From Fibrobacteria bacterium (lineage in GTDB: Bacteria; Fibrobacterota; Fibrobacteria; UBA11236; JADFYW01): a stretch of 39,772 nucleotides of DNA. Below, in pieces: positions 25,084 to 33,027 of this stretch (positions within the stretch are counted from its first letter, which is position 1; every line of letters starts with the position of its first letter). The position numbers and the translations under genes were made by a program. The notes beneath the pieces are model-generated. The model ran no database searches and was not told the origin of the DNA. It saw only the letters and a program-made list of their open reading frames with translations. The stretch covers positions 1 through 39,772 of the forward strand of contig JADFYW010000026.1 in the NCBI GenBank assembly GCA_015232855.1, given 5' to 3'.

Positions 25084-25965
25084 TTAAAAGGCCACCCCAG
25101 TCCCGAATACAAAGACCTGTTCCTGTCTTCGTTGAGAATAATCTTCTTGTCTTTGAGTACTTTTAGGCCTTAAGTCCACAATATAAGCTGACTGCCATTC
25201 AAACTGGATAAAGAATCCCTGAACATTTTTTTTTATTGAAGGCATAAAAAACAAAAGATCAATACTTAATCCACAAGAATATTTAAGTAGAATCTCAGTG
25301 TCCAACACATGCTCAATTTGGGAACCCGCGGTTATTCCCGAAAAAGGTAACATTTTGTATCCAAGCCCAAAACCTGCCCCATAATCAAGTTTTGCAGATT
25401 GCAAACCATGAATAGGTATTTTTAAATTTTCATCATCGTCTTCAGTATCTTCCGGATCAGGAATAATGGCTTCGGGCAATTCACCGGTTGTATCCATCGA
25501 AAATGCGAGATTATACAATCCAAAAAGTGGACCGGCAAATGCAGCAAATTTTTGATTGTGGTAATGAAACCTGGAAAAAATATGATATCGATTTTCTACA
25601 AGAGTTGAGTTTTCTGTAGGCTCTCCCGCTATAATTTTAGCACTTGCTCCACCAGAAATCCAGGGAGCATAAAAGAAACTACCTTCACCTTGCCATTGAA
25701 AAAGGTTGTTTTCCCAATCAAACAGGCTGTTTCTTTCAAAAAATCCTCCCAATGCCTTATAGGCTCCAAAGGCAATAGAAACAGCTATCCCTTTGTGCAA
25801 ATACATGGTTGCCCCCGGATAGGGTATTGCTTCAAAAGATTCTATTACTGTTGAATCCTTATTATCCTGTGTTTTTGCCTGTGAAACACCCATTGCCAAA
25901 ACAAAAAAAAGGTACCATATGAGGGGAAGTTTAAATTGTCGAAATATGGAAAATAAAAAACTCAT
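25084..25965 (-). CDS. predicted outer-membrane beta-barrel protein, unknown function
   Basis: The 293-residue ORF has a signal peptide (hydrophobic LIWYLFFVLAMGVSQA, cleavage near residue 30). The mature part has alternating hydrophobic and polar stretches rich in Tyr, Phe and Gly (GSFFYAPWISGGASAKI, YGAGFGLGYKMLPF). It ends in a strand finishing with Phe (FVFGTGVAF), the classical BAM recognition signal of outer-membrane barrels. An acidic loop (DPEDTEDDDE) lies near residue 165. I do not recognise a family. It is on the same strand as the ribosomal operon, 110 bases upstream of rpsF, and divergent from the glycosyltransferase. Confidence 0.6.
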   Translation of the reverse strand: MSFLFSIFRQFKLPLIWYLFFVLAMGVSQAKTQDNKDSTVIESFEAIPYPGATMYLHKGIAVSIAFGAYKALGGFFERNSLFDWENNLFQWQGEGSFFYAPWISGGASAKIIAGEPTENSTLVENRYHIFSRFHYHNQKFAAFAGPLFGLYNLAFSMDTTGELPEAIIPDPEDTEDDDENLKIPIHGLQSAKLDYGAGFGLGYKMLPFSGITAGSQIEHVLDTEILLKYSCGLSIDLLFFMPSIKKNVQGFFIQFEWQSAYIVDLRPKSTQRQEDYSQRRQEQVFVFGTGVAF

Positions 25966-26071
25966 GCAGATAAGAATATAATACCTATTTACTCTATCAA
26001 AAAGGAATGTTTTTTTACCATGATTTGCTCACTATAAAAACTATTTTAATCTAAAAAAGCAATCTTTATCT

Positions 26072-27226
26072 ATGGCAAAAGCAAAACAAAAAATAATTCT
26101 TCTTGATTTGCGCCCATTGCAAACAGCCTATAAAAACCGGGGGATTGGCAGATTTACCCGGGAAGTAGTCAAAAGATTAATAGCGCACCCATATGAGTAT
26201 CGCAGTCTGATATTTAAAACGCTACCAAATCCTATTCCCAGTCTAGAGCCTTTAATTCAAGCACCATTATGGACGCGACCCTGGATATGGGATCAATTTA
26301 TTTTACCTGTTTTGCTATGGAAAAATAAGATTACTCTTTTTCAAAACTTTGTAGCTCTGGGTCCTTTACATGAAATTTCATGCCCCATATTTTTTCCTTT
26401 TAGAACCATTGCAGTCATTTACGATCTCCATATGTTTCATGAACCAACCTCCCCCATTAATAGGTTTTACCGTAAAACAATGAGGATAAAAATCCAAAAA
26501 TGGAGAATCTCTAAAATCAGACATTGTTTAGTGATATCCCAAACCACAGCAAATGATGTTTGTAAACAGCTTGATTATCCACCAAAAAACATAACAGAAG
26601 TCCCTCTTGGTTGTGAGCATATGGATTCATTTGCAACTCAACTTCCTTCTGGTGATTCCTTAACTGAATGTCTAAAAACTCCTTCTCAAACATCATACAT
26701 ACTCACCATCGGTGACACAGATAACAAAAACGGTCATTTTTCCTTTCAGATTATCAAGCATCTCAAACAGCAGCTACCAGAACTTAACTGGATCATTTGT
26801 GGTAAAAAAGCGAGAATAATGTCACAACTCAATCTTGAGGAAAATGAATGTCCATGGATTACTTTTGTTGAGGATATAACAGACAAAACTATTGCTGCTC
26901 TATACACCCATGCAGAACTATTATTATTTCCATCTCTTGAAGAAGGTTTTGGCTTGCCCGTTATCGAAGCCATGCGTATGAAATGTCCTGTGATCACCGG
27001 TAATAACGAACCAATGAAAACCAGTCTTGGTTTTGATACCGGTCTTAATCCTTTCGACAAGTCTATTGAATCCCTCCAGGCCTGGTCAGATGCCTGTTAC
27101 AAAATGATTATGGATAAAGAATACCGAAAGCAGCAAATTATCCATGGTAGACACCGCTCAGACTATTTTAGCTGGAAGCGAACAACAGAGACTTTTTCAG
27201 ACTTGTATAAGAAGCTTGAAACATAG
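26072..27226 (+). CDS. GT4-family glycosyltransferase (GT-B fold)
   Basis: The 384-residue protein is a cytoplasmic or peripheral GT-B glycosyltransferase. The N-terminal donor/acceptor loop KNRGIGRFTREVVKRL is typical of GT4 enzymes, and the C-terminal signature EEGFGLPVIEAMRMKCPVITG holds the E-x7-E motif that contacts the nucleotide sugar. YILTIGDTDNKNGHFSF and VEDITDKTIAALYTHAELLLFPS match the rest of the nucleotide-binding half. Family members use NDP-sugars to build lipopolysaccharide, exopolysaccharide or glycoprotein glycans. No polysaccharide cluster surrounds it, so the acceptor cannot be guessed. No strong Shine-Dalgarno precedes the ATG. Confidence 0.85.
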   Translation: MAKAKQKIILLDLRPLQTAYKNRGIGRFTREVVKRLIAHPYEYRSLIFKTLPNPIPSLEPLIQAPLWTRPWIWDQFILPVLLWKNKITLFQNFVALGPLHEISCPIFFPFRTIAVIYDLHMFHEPTSPINRFYRKTMRIKIQKWRISKIRHCLVISQTTANDVCKQLDYPPKNITEVPLGCEHMDSFATQLPSGDSLTECLKTPSQTSYILTIGDTDNKNGHFSFQIIKHLKQQLPELNWIICGKKARIMSQLNLEENECPWITFVEDITDKTIAALYTHAELLLFPSLEEGFGLPVIEAMRMKCPVITGNNEPMKTSLGFDTGLNPFDKSIESLQAWSDACYKMIMDKEYRKQQIIHGRHRSDYFSWKRTTETFSDLYKKLET

Positions 27227-27322
27227 CTGCCTGAAGGTAATCATCCAACATTTTTCCCCTTTGGATTAATTAGCTCCGATTCTATTTGGGATTTTTTAAA
27301 AATATATTACTTTTCCTGATGT

Positions 27323-27409
27323 GCCCGGGTGGCGGAATTGGTAGACGCTGAGGACTTAAAATCCTTTCCTAGTAATAGGGTACGAGTTCAATTCTCGTCC
27401 TGGGCACCA
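27323..27409 (+). tRNA. tRNA-Leu (anticodon UAA)
   Basis: An 87-base class II tRNA with CCA encoded. The acceptor stem GCCCGGG pairs with CCTGGGC (one G-U), followed by discriminator A and CCA. The D arm is GCGGAATTGGTAGACGC, the anticodon loop is CTTAAAA with UAA at 27357-27359, the long variable arm is CCTA-GTAA-TAGG, and the T loop is GTTCAATTC. It reads UUA/UUG codons. Confidence 0.97.
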
Positions 27410-27439
27410 TTACTCCCTTTTTCATATTCTGATTTAACT

Positions 27440-27469
27440 GGCTCTTCGGCTCTTCCCCAAATCAGGGGG
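27440..27469 (+). repeat. tandem GGCTCTTC pair with adjoining hairpin, 31 bases after tRNA-Leu
   Basis: GGCTCTTC occurs twice back to back (27440-27447, 27448-27455). TCCCC (27454-27458) then pairs with GGGGA (27465-27469) over a 6-base loop. GGCTCTT resembles terminal repeats of some IS families, and a tRNA 3' end is a common insertion site, but no transposase or partner repeat is visible. Confidence 0.35.
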
Positions 27470-27605
27470 ACACTCATTTAAAAGAAAAAGTAATTTCTGC
27501 TAGAAATAGCTGCCAATTCAATGTAATCCCATTAAAAATGAATGTGATTAGAACTGTTGATTTTTATGTTTGATTAACTGAGCTTGCTGCTTTGTAAACG
27601 CAAAC

Positions 27606-27866
27606 TTAATCGCGACTGAGATCCCGGGAAGCCTTCATAAATGCTGCCGGAGAAGCCTCCAGTGCTCCTTTGTCAATAGCCTGAAGTCTTTTACTGATAT
27701 TAATATTGTACCTGGCAAAACCACTTTCCGTTATCTGGAACATTTGCTTTTTAAGACCTAAATCCTTTGCAAACTGATGCAATTCTACTAAAGATTCATC
27801 ACTCACCATATGAGCTGAAATCTGCCCTTTTCCAAGGTTAACAGGCGTATCTAACAAAATTGCCAT
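27606..27866 (-). CDS. DUF4031-type small protein
   Basis: The 86-residue protein resembles DUF4031: ISAHMVSDESLVELHQFAKDLGLKKQMFQ, then ARYNINISKRLQAIDKGALE. Conserved features are a His early on, an Asp/Glu near the LxxFA helix and the ISxxKRxxAIxxGA ending. The function of this family is not known to me; its length fits a single small domain. AAAGGAAA lies about 10 bases before the ATG. It is not closely spaced to any neighbour, lying between tRNA-Leu and the bshB-bshA operon on the minus strand. Confidence 0.72.
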   Translation of the reverse strand: MAILLDTPVNLGKGQISAHMVSDESLVELHQFAKDLGLKKQMFQITESGFARYNINISKRLQAIDKGALEASPAAFMKASRDLSRD

Positions 27867-28027
27867 TCTGAACTATTTCCTTTCGGAATTCTGTTTCAGG
27901 ACAAACTGTGGTGAAGTATAAAGCAGTGTTTATCCAAGTAAAAAATTCCAAAAACGCAATATATAAAACAATGTAAAAAATTACAAGACACACTAAAAAA
28001 TTCCCCAACACTTTTCAGGTCTTAAAT

Positions 28028-28047
28028 TGAAGTGGATAACCGCTTCA
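28028..28047 (-). terminator. hairpin at the end of bshA, weak terminator
   Basis: TGAAGTGG and CCGCTTCA form an 8-bp stem (one G-U) with an ATAA loop that overlaps the bshA stop codon. The minus-strand sequence after it is ATTTAAG, with no real T run. Confidence 0.4.
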
Positions 28048-29187
28048 TTGATTACAATTGTGAGCCAGTTCAACAGCTTCCTGATAGACTTTTTCATAAA
28101 GGGGTATAATTTTATCAGGGCCAAAATATTGTTTTGCTCTTTTTCGCCCTGCTTTACCCATTTTCAATCTCAAATCAGAATTTTTTCCGAGTTTGATACC
28201 ATTAATCGCCATTGCCGTAACATCACCTGTCTCACTTAAAAACCCCGTTTCCCCGCAATTAACAACTTCTGGTATTCCCCCGGAACGCGAAGCTATCACT
28301 GGCACTTCACAGGCCATAGCTTCAAGAGCTGCAAGACCAAAACTTTCTGTTTCAGAAGGAAAAAGAAATATATCAGACATACTGAAAATGGATACAACAT
28401 CTTCTTGTTTCCCCAGAAATTTCACCTTGTCGCTTATACCAAGAGATTCAACCAATTGCCTGGCATCACTTAAAAGAGGCCCTTCACCCACCATTAATAA
28501 TATACCATCAACATCCTGGACTATCCGGGAAAAAATTTTCACTACATCAGGAATCCGTTTAACCTTGCGGAAATTTGATATATGAGTATATACTATCTGA
28601 TTTTCTGTTGCAAAAGAGCACCTTCTACTGCTCTTCTTTTTCTTTTTAAACAACTGTAAATCAACAAAATTATGTATAGTCCGAATAGGCTTCTCTGGAA
28701 TAAATATATCTTCCGCTTCTTTAGTAAGATACTCTGATACTGCGGTAACAATGGTACTTTGATTGATCCCCAGCCTGGTTATATCATAAAAACTTTTTTT
28801 TTGTCCCACGATAGTAATATCAGTACCATGTAATGTGGTGACTACAGGCATGATAGCAGGTTCAATCATTTTAGCCGCAAGGAAAGCCGATATTGCATGG
28901 GGAAGAGCATAATGTACATGTAATAAATCAAGTTTTTCTGATAAAAATATTTCACGCATCTTGGCCGCAAGAGCCAGGTCATAAGGAGAATACTCCAGCA
29001 AAGGATATTTATCCATTTCAACTTCATGGAAAAACACTCTTTCTTCGAATTGAACATGAAGACGATAAGGTAAGGCAGAAGTTATAAAGTGAACTTCATG
29101 ACCTCTTTTCGCAAGTAATTTTCCTAGTTCTGTGGCCAGGACACCGGAACCACCATAAGTCGGATAACAGGTAATGCCAATTTTCAT
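28045..29187 (-). CDS. bshA: N-acetyl-alpha-D-glucosaminyl L-malate synthase BshA
   Basis: The 380-residue GT4 enzyme starts MKIGITCYPTYGGSGVLATELGKLLAKRGHEVHF, the N-terminus specific to BshA. It continues with LDLLHVHYALPHAISA and TTLHGTDITIVGQ, and has the nucleotide-sugar signature ESFGLAALEAMACEVPVIAS. It joins GlcNAc from UDP-GlcNAc to L-malate, the first step of bacillithiol synthesis. The ATG at 29187 is chosen over an upstream TTG because the family N-terminus begins exactly there, 1 base after bshB. No bshC lies in the window, so the last step must be encoded elsewhere. Confidence 0.94.
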   Translation of the reverse strand: MKIGITCYPTYGGSGVLATELGKLLAKRGHEVHFITSALPYRLHVQFEERVFFHEVEMDKYPLLEYSPYDLALAAKMREIFLSEKLDLLHVHYALPHAISAFLAAKMIEPAIMPVVTTLHGTDITIVGQKKSFYDITRLGINQSTIVTAVSEYLTKEAEDIFIPEKPIRTIHNFVDLQLFKKKKKSSRRCSFATENQIVYTHISNFRKVKRIPDVVKIFSRIVQDVDGILLMVGEGPLLSDARQLVESLGISDKVKFLGKQEDVVSIFSMSDIFLFPSETESFGLAALEAMACEVPVIASRSGGIPEVVNCGETGFLSETGDVTAMAINGIKLGKNSDLRLKMGKAGRKRAKQYFGPDKIIPLYEKVYQEAVELAHNCNQ

Positions 29188-29188
29188 T

Positions 29189-29923
29189 TTAAAATCTTTT
29201 TCCACCCAGATTAGTTAAATCACCCATCTCAGGTATTTCTTTACAGAAAAAAGGTTCTGCGTACTTCCGCCTGATACGCCAGCCAAAAAACCGGTGCTTA
29301 TATTCAAGATATTCCAGAAATTCGGGTGACGCAATGTCTGTTTTGCCCTTAAATTCTTTTGCAGAGGAATTAAAAAACTGTGATTTATAACAAAGTACTG
29401 ATTTCATTTTCACAGTCCAGTATTCAGAAATATCAACACAAAAAGTGGGTTCAAAATATTCAGGACCCATAAAATGGAACAAACGCTCCGGCCTGAAAGC
29501 CCGACCCGGGCAATTAAAATTTTTCAAACCCGCTTTAAACCGGGCGGCATCTACTATTTCAGCAGTTGCAATATGATCAGGATGTTCATCCTTAAAATAA
29601 TGGGTTAATAAAATTTTTGGTCTGTATTTTCGGATAACCGCTATCATGCTTAACTGAGACTCTTGATTATTTTCCAGCCTGGAATCAGGTAAGGCCAGAT
29701 TTTCTCTATGAAGAATCCCCAGTGATTTAGCCGCTTGCAAAGCTTCTTTTTGTCGAATCTCTGAGGAACCACGGGTACCTGCAGAAGCATCTGTAACATC
29801 AACAAAAACTCCTTTTTTTCCCATTTTTACAAGTTTTGCAACGGTGCCACCAGCCATAAGCTCTATATCATCTGCGTGGGCACCGATTGCCATAAAATCC
29901 ATCTTATTATTTGCTTTACTCAT
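29189..29923 (-). CDS. bshB: bacillithiol biosynthesis deacetylase BshB1
   Basis: This 244-residue protein is a PIG-L/LmbE-type zinc deacetylase. The metal and catalytic residues appear in AIGAHADDIELMAGG (His16, Asp18, Asp19) and in DEHPDHIATAE. DASAGTRGSSEIRQKEALQAA and LALPDSRL match the BshB1 group closely. It removes the acetyl group from GlcNAc-malate to give GlcN-malate, the second step in bacillithiol synthesis. It lies 1 base before bshA on the same strand, so the two enzymes are co-translated in reverse pathway order. Confidence 0.93.
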   Translation of the reverse strand: MSKANNKMDFMAIGAHADDIELMAGGTVAKLVKMGKKGVFVDVTDASAGTRGSSEIRQKEALQAAKSLGILHRENLALPDSRLENNQESQLSMIAVIRKYRPKILLTHYFKDEHPDHIATAEIVDAARFKAGLKNFNCPGRAFRPERLFHFMGPEYFEPTFCVDISEYWTVKMKSVLCYKSQFFNSSAKEFKGKTDIASPEFLEYLEYKHRFFGWRIRRKYAEPFFCKEIPEMGDLTNLGGKRF

Positions 29924-30065
29924 AGTGCCCTAAATTATAAACATTTGGATCAAGCTCACAATCCCATTTCACATTTTCTCTGCCGGATCAATGTTTTTTT
30001 CAAAACACATCTCCTTGTTATATATTTAGTTACGTCAATCTTAAAGAAAAACTTAAAGAAAAATT

Positions 30066-30093
30066 TAAAGTGGCACTTGAACTCTGCCGATAA
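30066..30093 (+). promoter_or_regulatory. sigma-28 (FliA) promoter of the flagellin gene
   Basis: TAAAG at 30066-30070 and GCCGATAA at 30086-30093 match the FliA consensus boxes with near-consensus spacing (15 bases between TAAAG and GCCGATAA). They lie about 70 bases before the flagellin ATG. Confidence 0.88.
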
Positions 30094-30115
30094 AATAACA
30101 GCGAGTGATCGACTC

Positions 30116-30137
30116 TATCCAGCAGGGATGCTGGGTA
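30116..30137 (+). promoter_or_regulatory. 5'-UTR hairpin with GNRA-type loop in the flagellin leader
   Basis: CCAGCA (30119-30124) pairs with TGCTGG (30129-30134) over a GGGA tetraloop, extended by three more pairs (one G-U) to a 9-bp stem. It lies between the promoter and the Shine-Dalgarno AAGGAGG (30152-30158), so it is probably an mRNA-stabilising or translational control element. Confidence 0.6.
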
Positions 30138-30163
30138 ACGTAAAACATAACAAGGAGGTTAAA

Positions 30164-31048
30164 ATGCGTATCAATCACAACATAGCTGCAATGATCACCC
30201 AAAACTCGGGTAGAACACAGCAAGGCAATCTCCAGAAATCTCTGGAAAAACTCTCAACAGGTATGCGGATCAACAGAGCTTCTGATGATGCGGCAGGTCT
30301 TTCCGTTTCGGAACAATTAAGGACCCAGATTCGCGGTCTAAAACAGGCCCAATCAAATGCCAGCGATGGCATTGGACTGCTTCAGATTGCAGAAGGTGCG
30401 GCAAACGAAATTTCTTCGTTGCTTCAGCGGATGCGTGAACTTGCCGTCCAGAGTGCCAATGACACTTTAACCAGTACCGAACGTAGTTATACCAATACTG
30501 AGTTCCAGGCATTGATGACGGAAATTTCCCGTATCGGCCAGGCGACACAGTATAACGGCATGACCTTATTGGATGGGGCTTCTGGCTCCTTTGGTGTATC
30601 GGGTGGTTCTGCGTCAGTTATCCATGTAGGCGCAAACAATAACAGTGGTCAAGCTTCTGGTACCGTTGATACACTTTCTATCTCAGTGGACGCACTTACT
30701 CTTGGTGCTTTAGGCATTACGCTTCAGGCAGCCGGAGGAACGACTACTACCAATATCACCAATCAGTCAAATTCGTTTAACGCTATCACTTCAATTGATG
30801 GAGCTATTAAATCTATCAATAATATGAGGGCGGACATGGGTGCATACATTAACAGACTGGACCATGCTATTAATAATATAGCCAACCAGACTTTTAATAC
30901 CCAGGATGCTGAAGCACGAATCCGTGACGTGGATTTCGCGACTGAAACTACTCAATTCACCAAATCACAAATACTAGCTCAATCATCCACAGCAATGCTG
31001 TCACAGGCCAATCTGATACCACAATCTGTGCTGCAGTTGCTCGGATAA
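30164..31048 (+). CDS. fliC: flagellin
   Basis: The 294-residue product starts MRINHNIAAMITQ, with GNLQKSLEKLSTGMRINRASDDAAGLSVSEQLR, the conserved N-terminal flagellin helices. It ends with RIRDVDFATETTQFTKSQILAQ and the terminal coiled-coil helix ending SVLQLLG. The variable middle is only about 90 residues, so this is a short flagellin lacking large outer domains. It polymerises outside the cell as the filament after export by the flagellar type III system. AAGGAGG just before the ATG at 30164 fixes the start; the frame continues upstream only through the promoter. It has its own sigma-28 promoter and terminator. The symbol follows common usage; other flagellin copies may exist. Confidence 0.95.
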   Translation: MRINHNIAAMITQNSGRTQQGNLQKSLEKLSTGMRINRASDDAAGLSVSEQLRTQIRGLKQAQSNASDGIGLLQIAEGAANEISSLLQRMRELAVQSANDTLTSTERSYTNTEFQALMTEISRIGQATQYNGMTLLDGASGSFGVSGGSASVIHVGANNNSGQASGTVDTLSISVDALTLGALGITLQAAGGTTTTNITNQSNSFNAITSIDGAIKSINNMRADMGAYINRLDHAINNIANQTFNTQDAEARIRDVDFATETTQFTKSQILAQSSTAMLSQANLIPQSVLQLLG

Positions 31049-31074
31049 TAACTCAGGCAATGCGCCTGTACAAG

Positions 31075-31104
31075 AACCGTGGCTTAACAGCCACGGTTTT
31101 TTTT
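31075..31104 (+). terminator. flagellin terminator
   Basis: AACCGTGGC and GCCACGGTT form a perfect 9-bp stem over a 6-base loop and are followed by a run of T to 31104. It starts 26 bases after the flagellin stop and ends 8 bases before the convergent kinase gene, for which the opposite-strand T run is weak. Confidence 0.94.
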
Positions 31105-31112
31105 GTTTATAC

Positions 31113-32813
31113 TTATTCCCGGTTTACCCAGTTGTAGATTACTTCTTTAAGTTGGGGTAAATCTATTGGTTTCAGCAATATATCATTCATGCCTGAGGCA
31201 CGGCACTCCTGCTGGTCTCCTTCTTCAACAGCCATCATAGCAATAATCGGAATATTACGATTTGGTAAATTCGGAGATAACTGCCGGATTTTTTTTGTCG
31301 CTTCAGGCCCATTCATCACAGGCATGTTTACGTCCATTAAACAAACATCATAGAGGTTTGCTTCAACCTTTTCAAAAGCTTCATCCCCCTGTTTTACCAT
31401 TTCAATTTCACAACCAAGTCTATCAAGCATCTTGTATACGAGCTTCTGATTGATGGGGTTGTCTTCTGCCAACAAAACTTTTAAGCCCTTGAAATAAAGT
31501 TCTTCGGACAAATGACGGGTTACAATTTGCCCCTCGGGACGGTTATCTCCAAGGGTAGTCTGGATTACATTAAAAATTTCTCTTTTAGTGAAAGGTTTGG
31601 GTAAATACCCATCATAACCAGAATTTTTTGCCTTTTGAGCCGTCCCGGGTTGCGCTTCTGAAGTTACGGTAATAAGCTTTATTTTTTTATAGATATCCCG
31701 TTTTCGTATCATTTTGGCAAATTCATACCCATCCATATCCGGCATTATAATATCTGCCAGCACCAAATCCGGTACCTGAGACTGACTAAAAAGCCATTCA
31801 AGGGCATTCTTTCCTTCAGAGGTCTTATGCAAAATATTCATATTTAATTCATTACAATAACTGGTGATAATCTCAGTGGAATAATCATTATAATCAATAA
31901 GTAAGATATTTTTTCCTTCAAGTTCTCTAAGACTCAGAGGAGTAACATTGGTATGAGAAACAGGTGTAGTCTCTTGTAAATCAAGCAGAAGTATAAATTC
32001 GCTCCCCATGCTCCCACGTGATAAAACACTAAATTTACCACCCATTTTTTTAACCAGAGAACGAGTAAAAAAGAGTCCAAGCTCCGTGCCACTGTAAGTT
32101 GGCTTTACGGTCTGATCCGAAATTATGATGCCCGTATTCTTTACCGAAATGCGAAGAGTTCGTTTTTTTTCACTCCGTTCTTCCAGGCCAACATAGATAC
32201 TAACTTCACCTTTATCAGTTAATCGAATAGAGTTCGATACCAGGTTTAAAAATATCTGCCTGAGCCTGGTTGGATTGCCGCGAAAATCTTTGGGCGCATC
32301 CTCCTCAAAATCGAGATAGAGATCAACGTTTTTCCCTTTTAACCGCGGACGAAAAATTTTCAGTATCCCTTCAAGGAGATTTTCCAAATCAAAATCAATA
32401 TCGGGGGAAGTATCATCCTGGCAGTCAACTTTAGACACATCCAATGTATCGGTAATCAGGGAACCTAGCAATTCACCATTTTCTTTTATAATCGATATGT
32501 AATTTTCTTGTTGGTTGTTTAGAGAACTGCTGGATAACAATTCAGAAAAGCCTTGTATCGCGTTGAGGGGCGTTCTTATTTCATGGGATATATTATTGTA
32601 GAATTCTGTCCTTGCCCTGTTTGCAAGATCAGAATATTCCAGTTTTCGCCTTATTTCTTTTTCAAAACTTTCTAATAATCCATTCACGGCCAGAGCCAGA
32701 CCCGCTATAGTTTTATCTTCACCGGGTACTCCCACTCTTATTGAAAAATCTTTCTTAGCAGCTTCAATTTCATTAAGTAAATGTTCAACCTTATTGGGAT
32801 TTATGTTAGCCAT
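31113..32813 (-). CDS. soluble hybrid histidine kinase with two receiver domains and a degenerate G1 box
   Basis: The 566-residue protein has no transmembrane segment. A short HAMP-like/coiled-coil start (~1-65) leads to a HisKA domain with NNISHEIRTPLNA (phospho-accepting His77). The HATPase domain (~175-280) keeps the N box (NLVSNSIRLT), but the G1 box reads VKNTGIII instead of DxGxG: the adenine-binding Asp is Asn226. The G2 box is GTELGL rather than GTGLGL. Receiver 1 (~302-420) has Asp354 in LADIIMPDMDG but its acidic pair reads DYND; receiver 2 (~444-566) is canonical (AEDN, Asp494). GGAGG lies ~10 bases before the ATG. It is downstream of the PAS kinase on the same strand with a 214-base gap. 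It may work as a phosphorelay or scaffold. Confidence 0.85.
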   Translation of the reverse strand: MANINPNKVEHLLNEIEAAKKDFSIRVGVPGEDKTIAGLALAVNGLLESFEKEIRRKLEYSDLANRARTEFYNNISHEIRTPLNAIQGFSELLSSSSLNNQQENYISIIKENGELLGSLITDTLDVSKVDCQDDTSPDIDFDLENLLEGILKIFRPRLKGKNVDLYLDFEEDAPKDFRGNPTRLRQIFLNLVSNSIRLTDKGEVSIYVGLEERSEKKRTLRISVKNTGIIISDQTVKPTYSGTELGLFFTRSLVKKMGGKFSVLSRGSMGSEFILLLDLQETTPVSHTNVTPLSLRELEGKNILLIDYNDYSTEIITSYCNELNMNILHKTSEGKNALEWLFSQSQVPDLVLADIIMPDMDGYEFAKMIRKRDIYKKIKLITVTSEAQPGTAQKAKNSGYDGYLPKPFTKREIFNVIQTTLGDNRPEGQIVTRHLSEELYFKGLKVLLAEDNPINQKLVYKMLDRLGCEIEMVKQGDEAFEKVEANLYDVCLMDVNMPVMNGPEATKKIRQLSPNLPNRNIPIIAMMAVEEGDQQECRASGMNDILLKPIDLPQLKEVIYNWVNRE

Positions 32814-33027
32814 AAACAGCGAACCTCCATAGCAAGTTCAAAATAAGTACAACTTTTGGAATAGCTATTATTCTCATTTTTTATTTAAAAAGCAAAACTG
32901 CTGTTATTAATCAATATCATTTAATATGTAATTTTACCATATCCATAACAATAATTTACAGATTATTATTTATTTCAAGATTAATTCCAGTTTGTGGGAC
33001 AAAATAACCTGTATTCTTTTAGCATTA

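Noticed and set aside
27240..27322. Promoter boxes before tRNA-Leu
   Set aside because: TATATT occurs at 27303-27308, but the only -35-like sequence is 11 bases away instead of ~17, so the pair is not credible.
29876..30163. N-terminal extension of the flagellin reading frame
   Set aside because: It runs through the sigma-28 promoter, the leader hairpin and the Shine-Dalgarno; flagellin begins exactly at the ATG at 30164.
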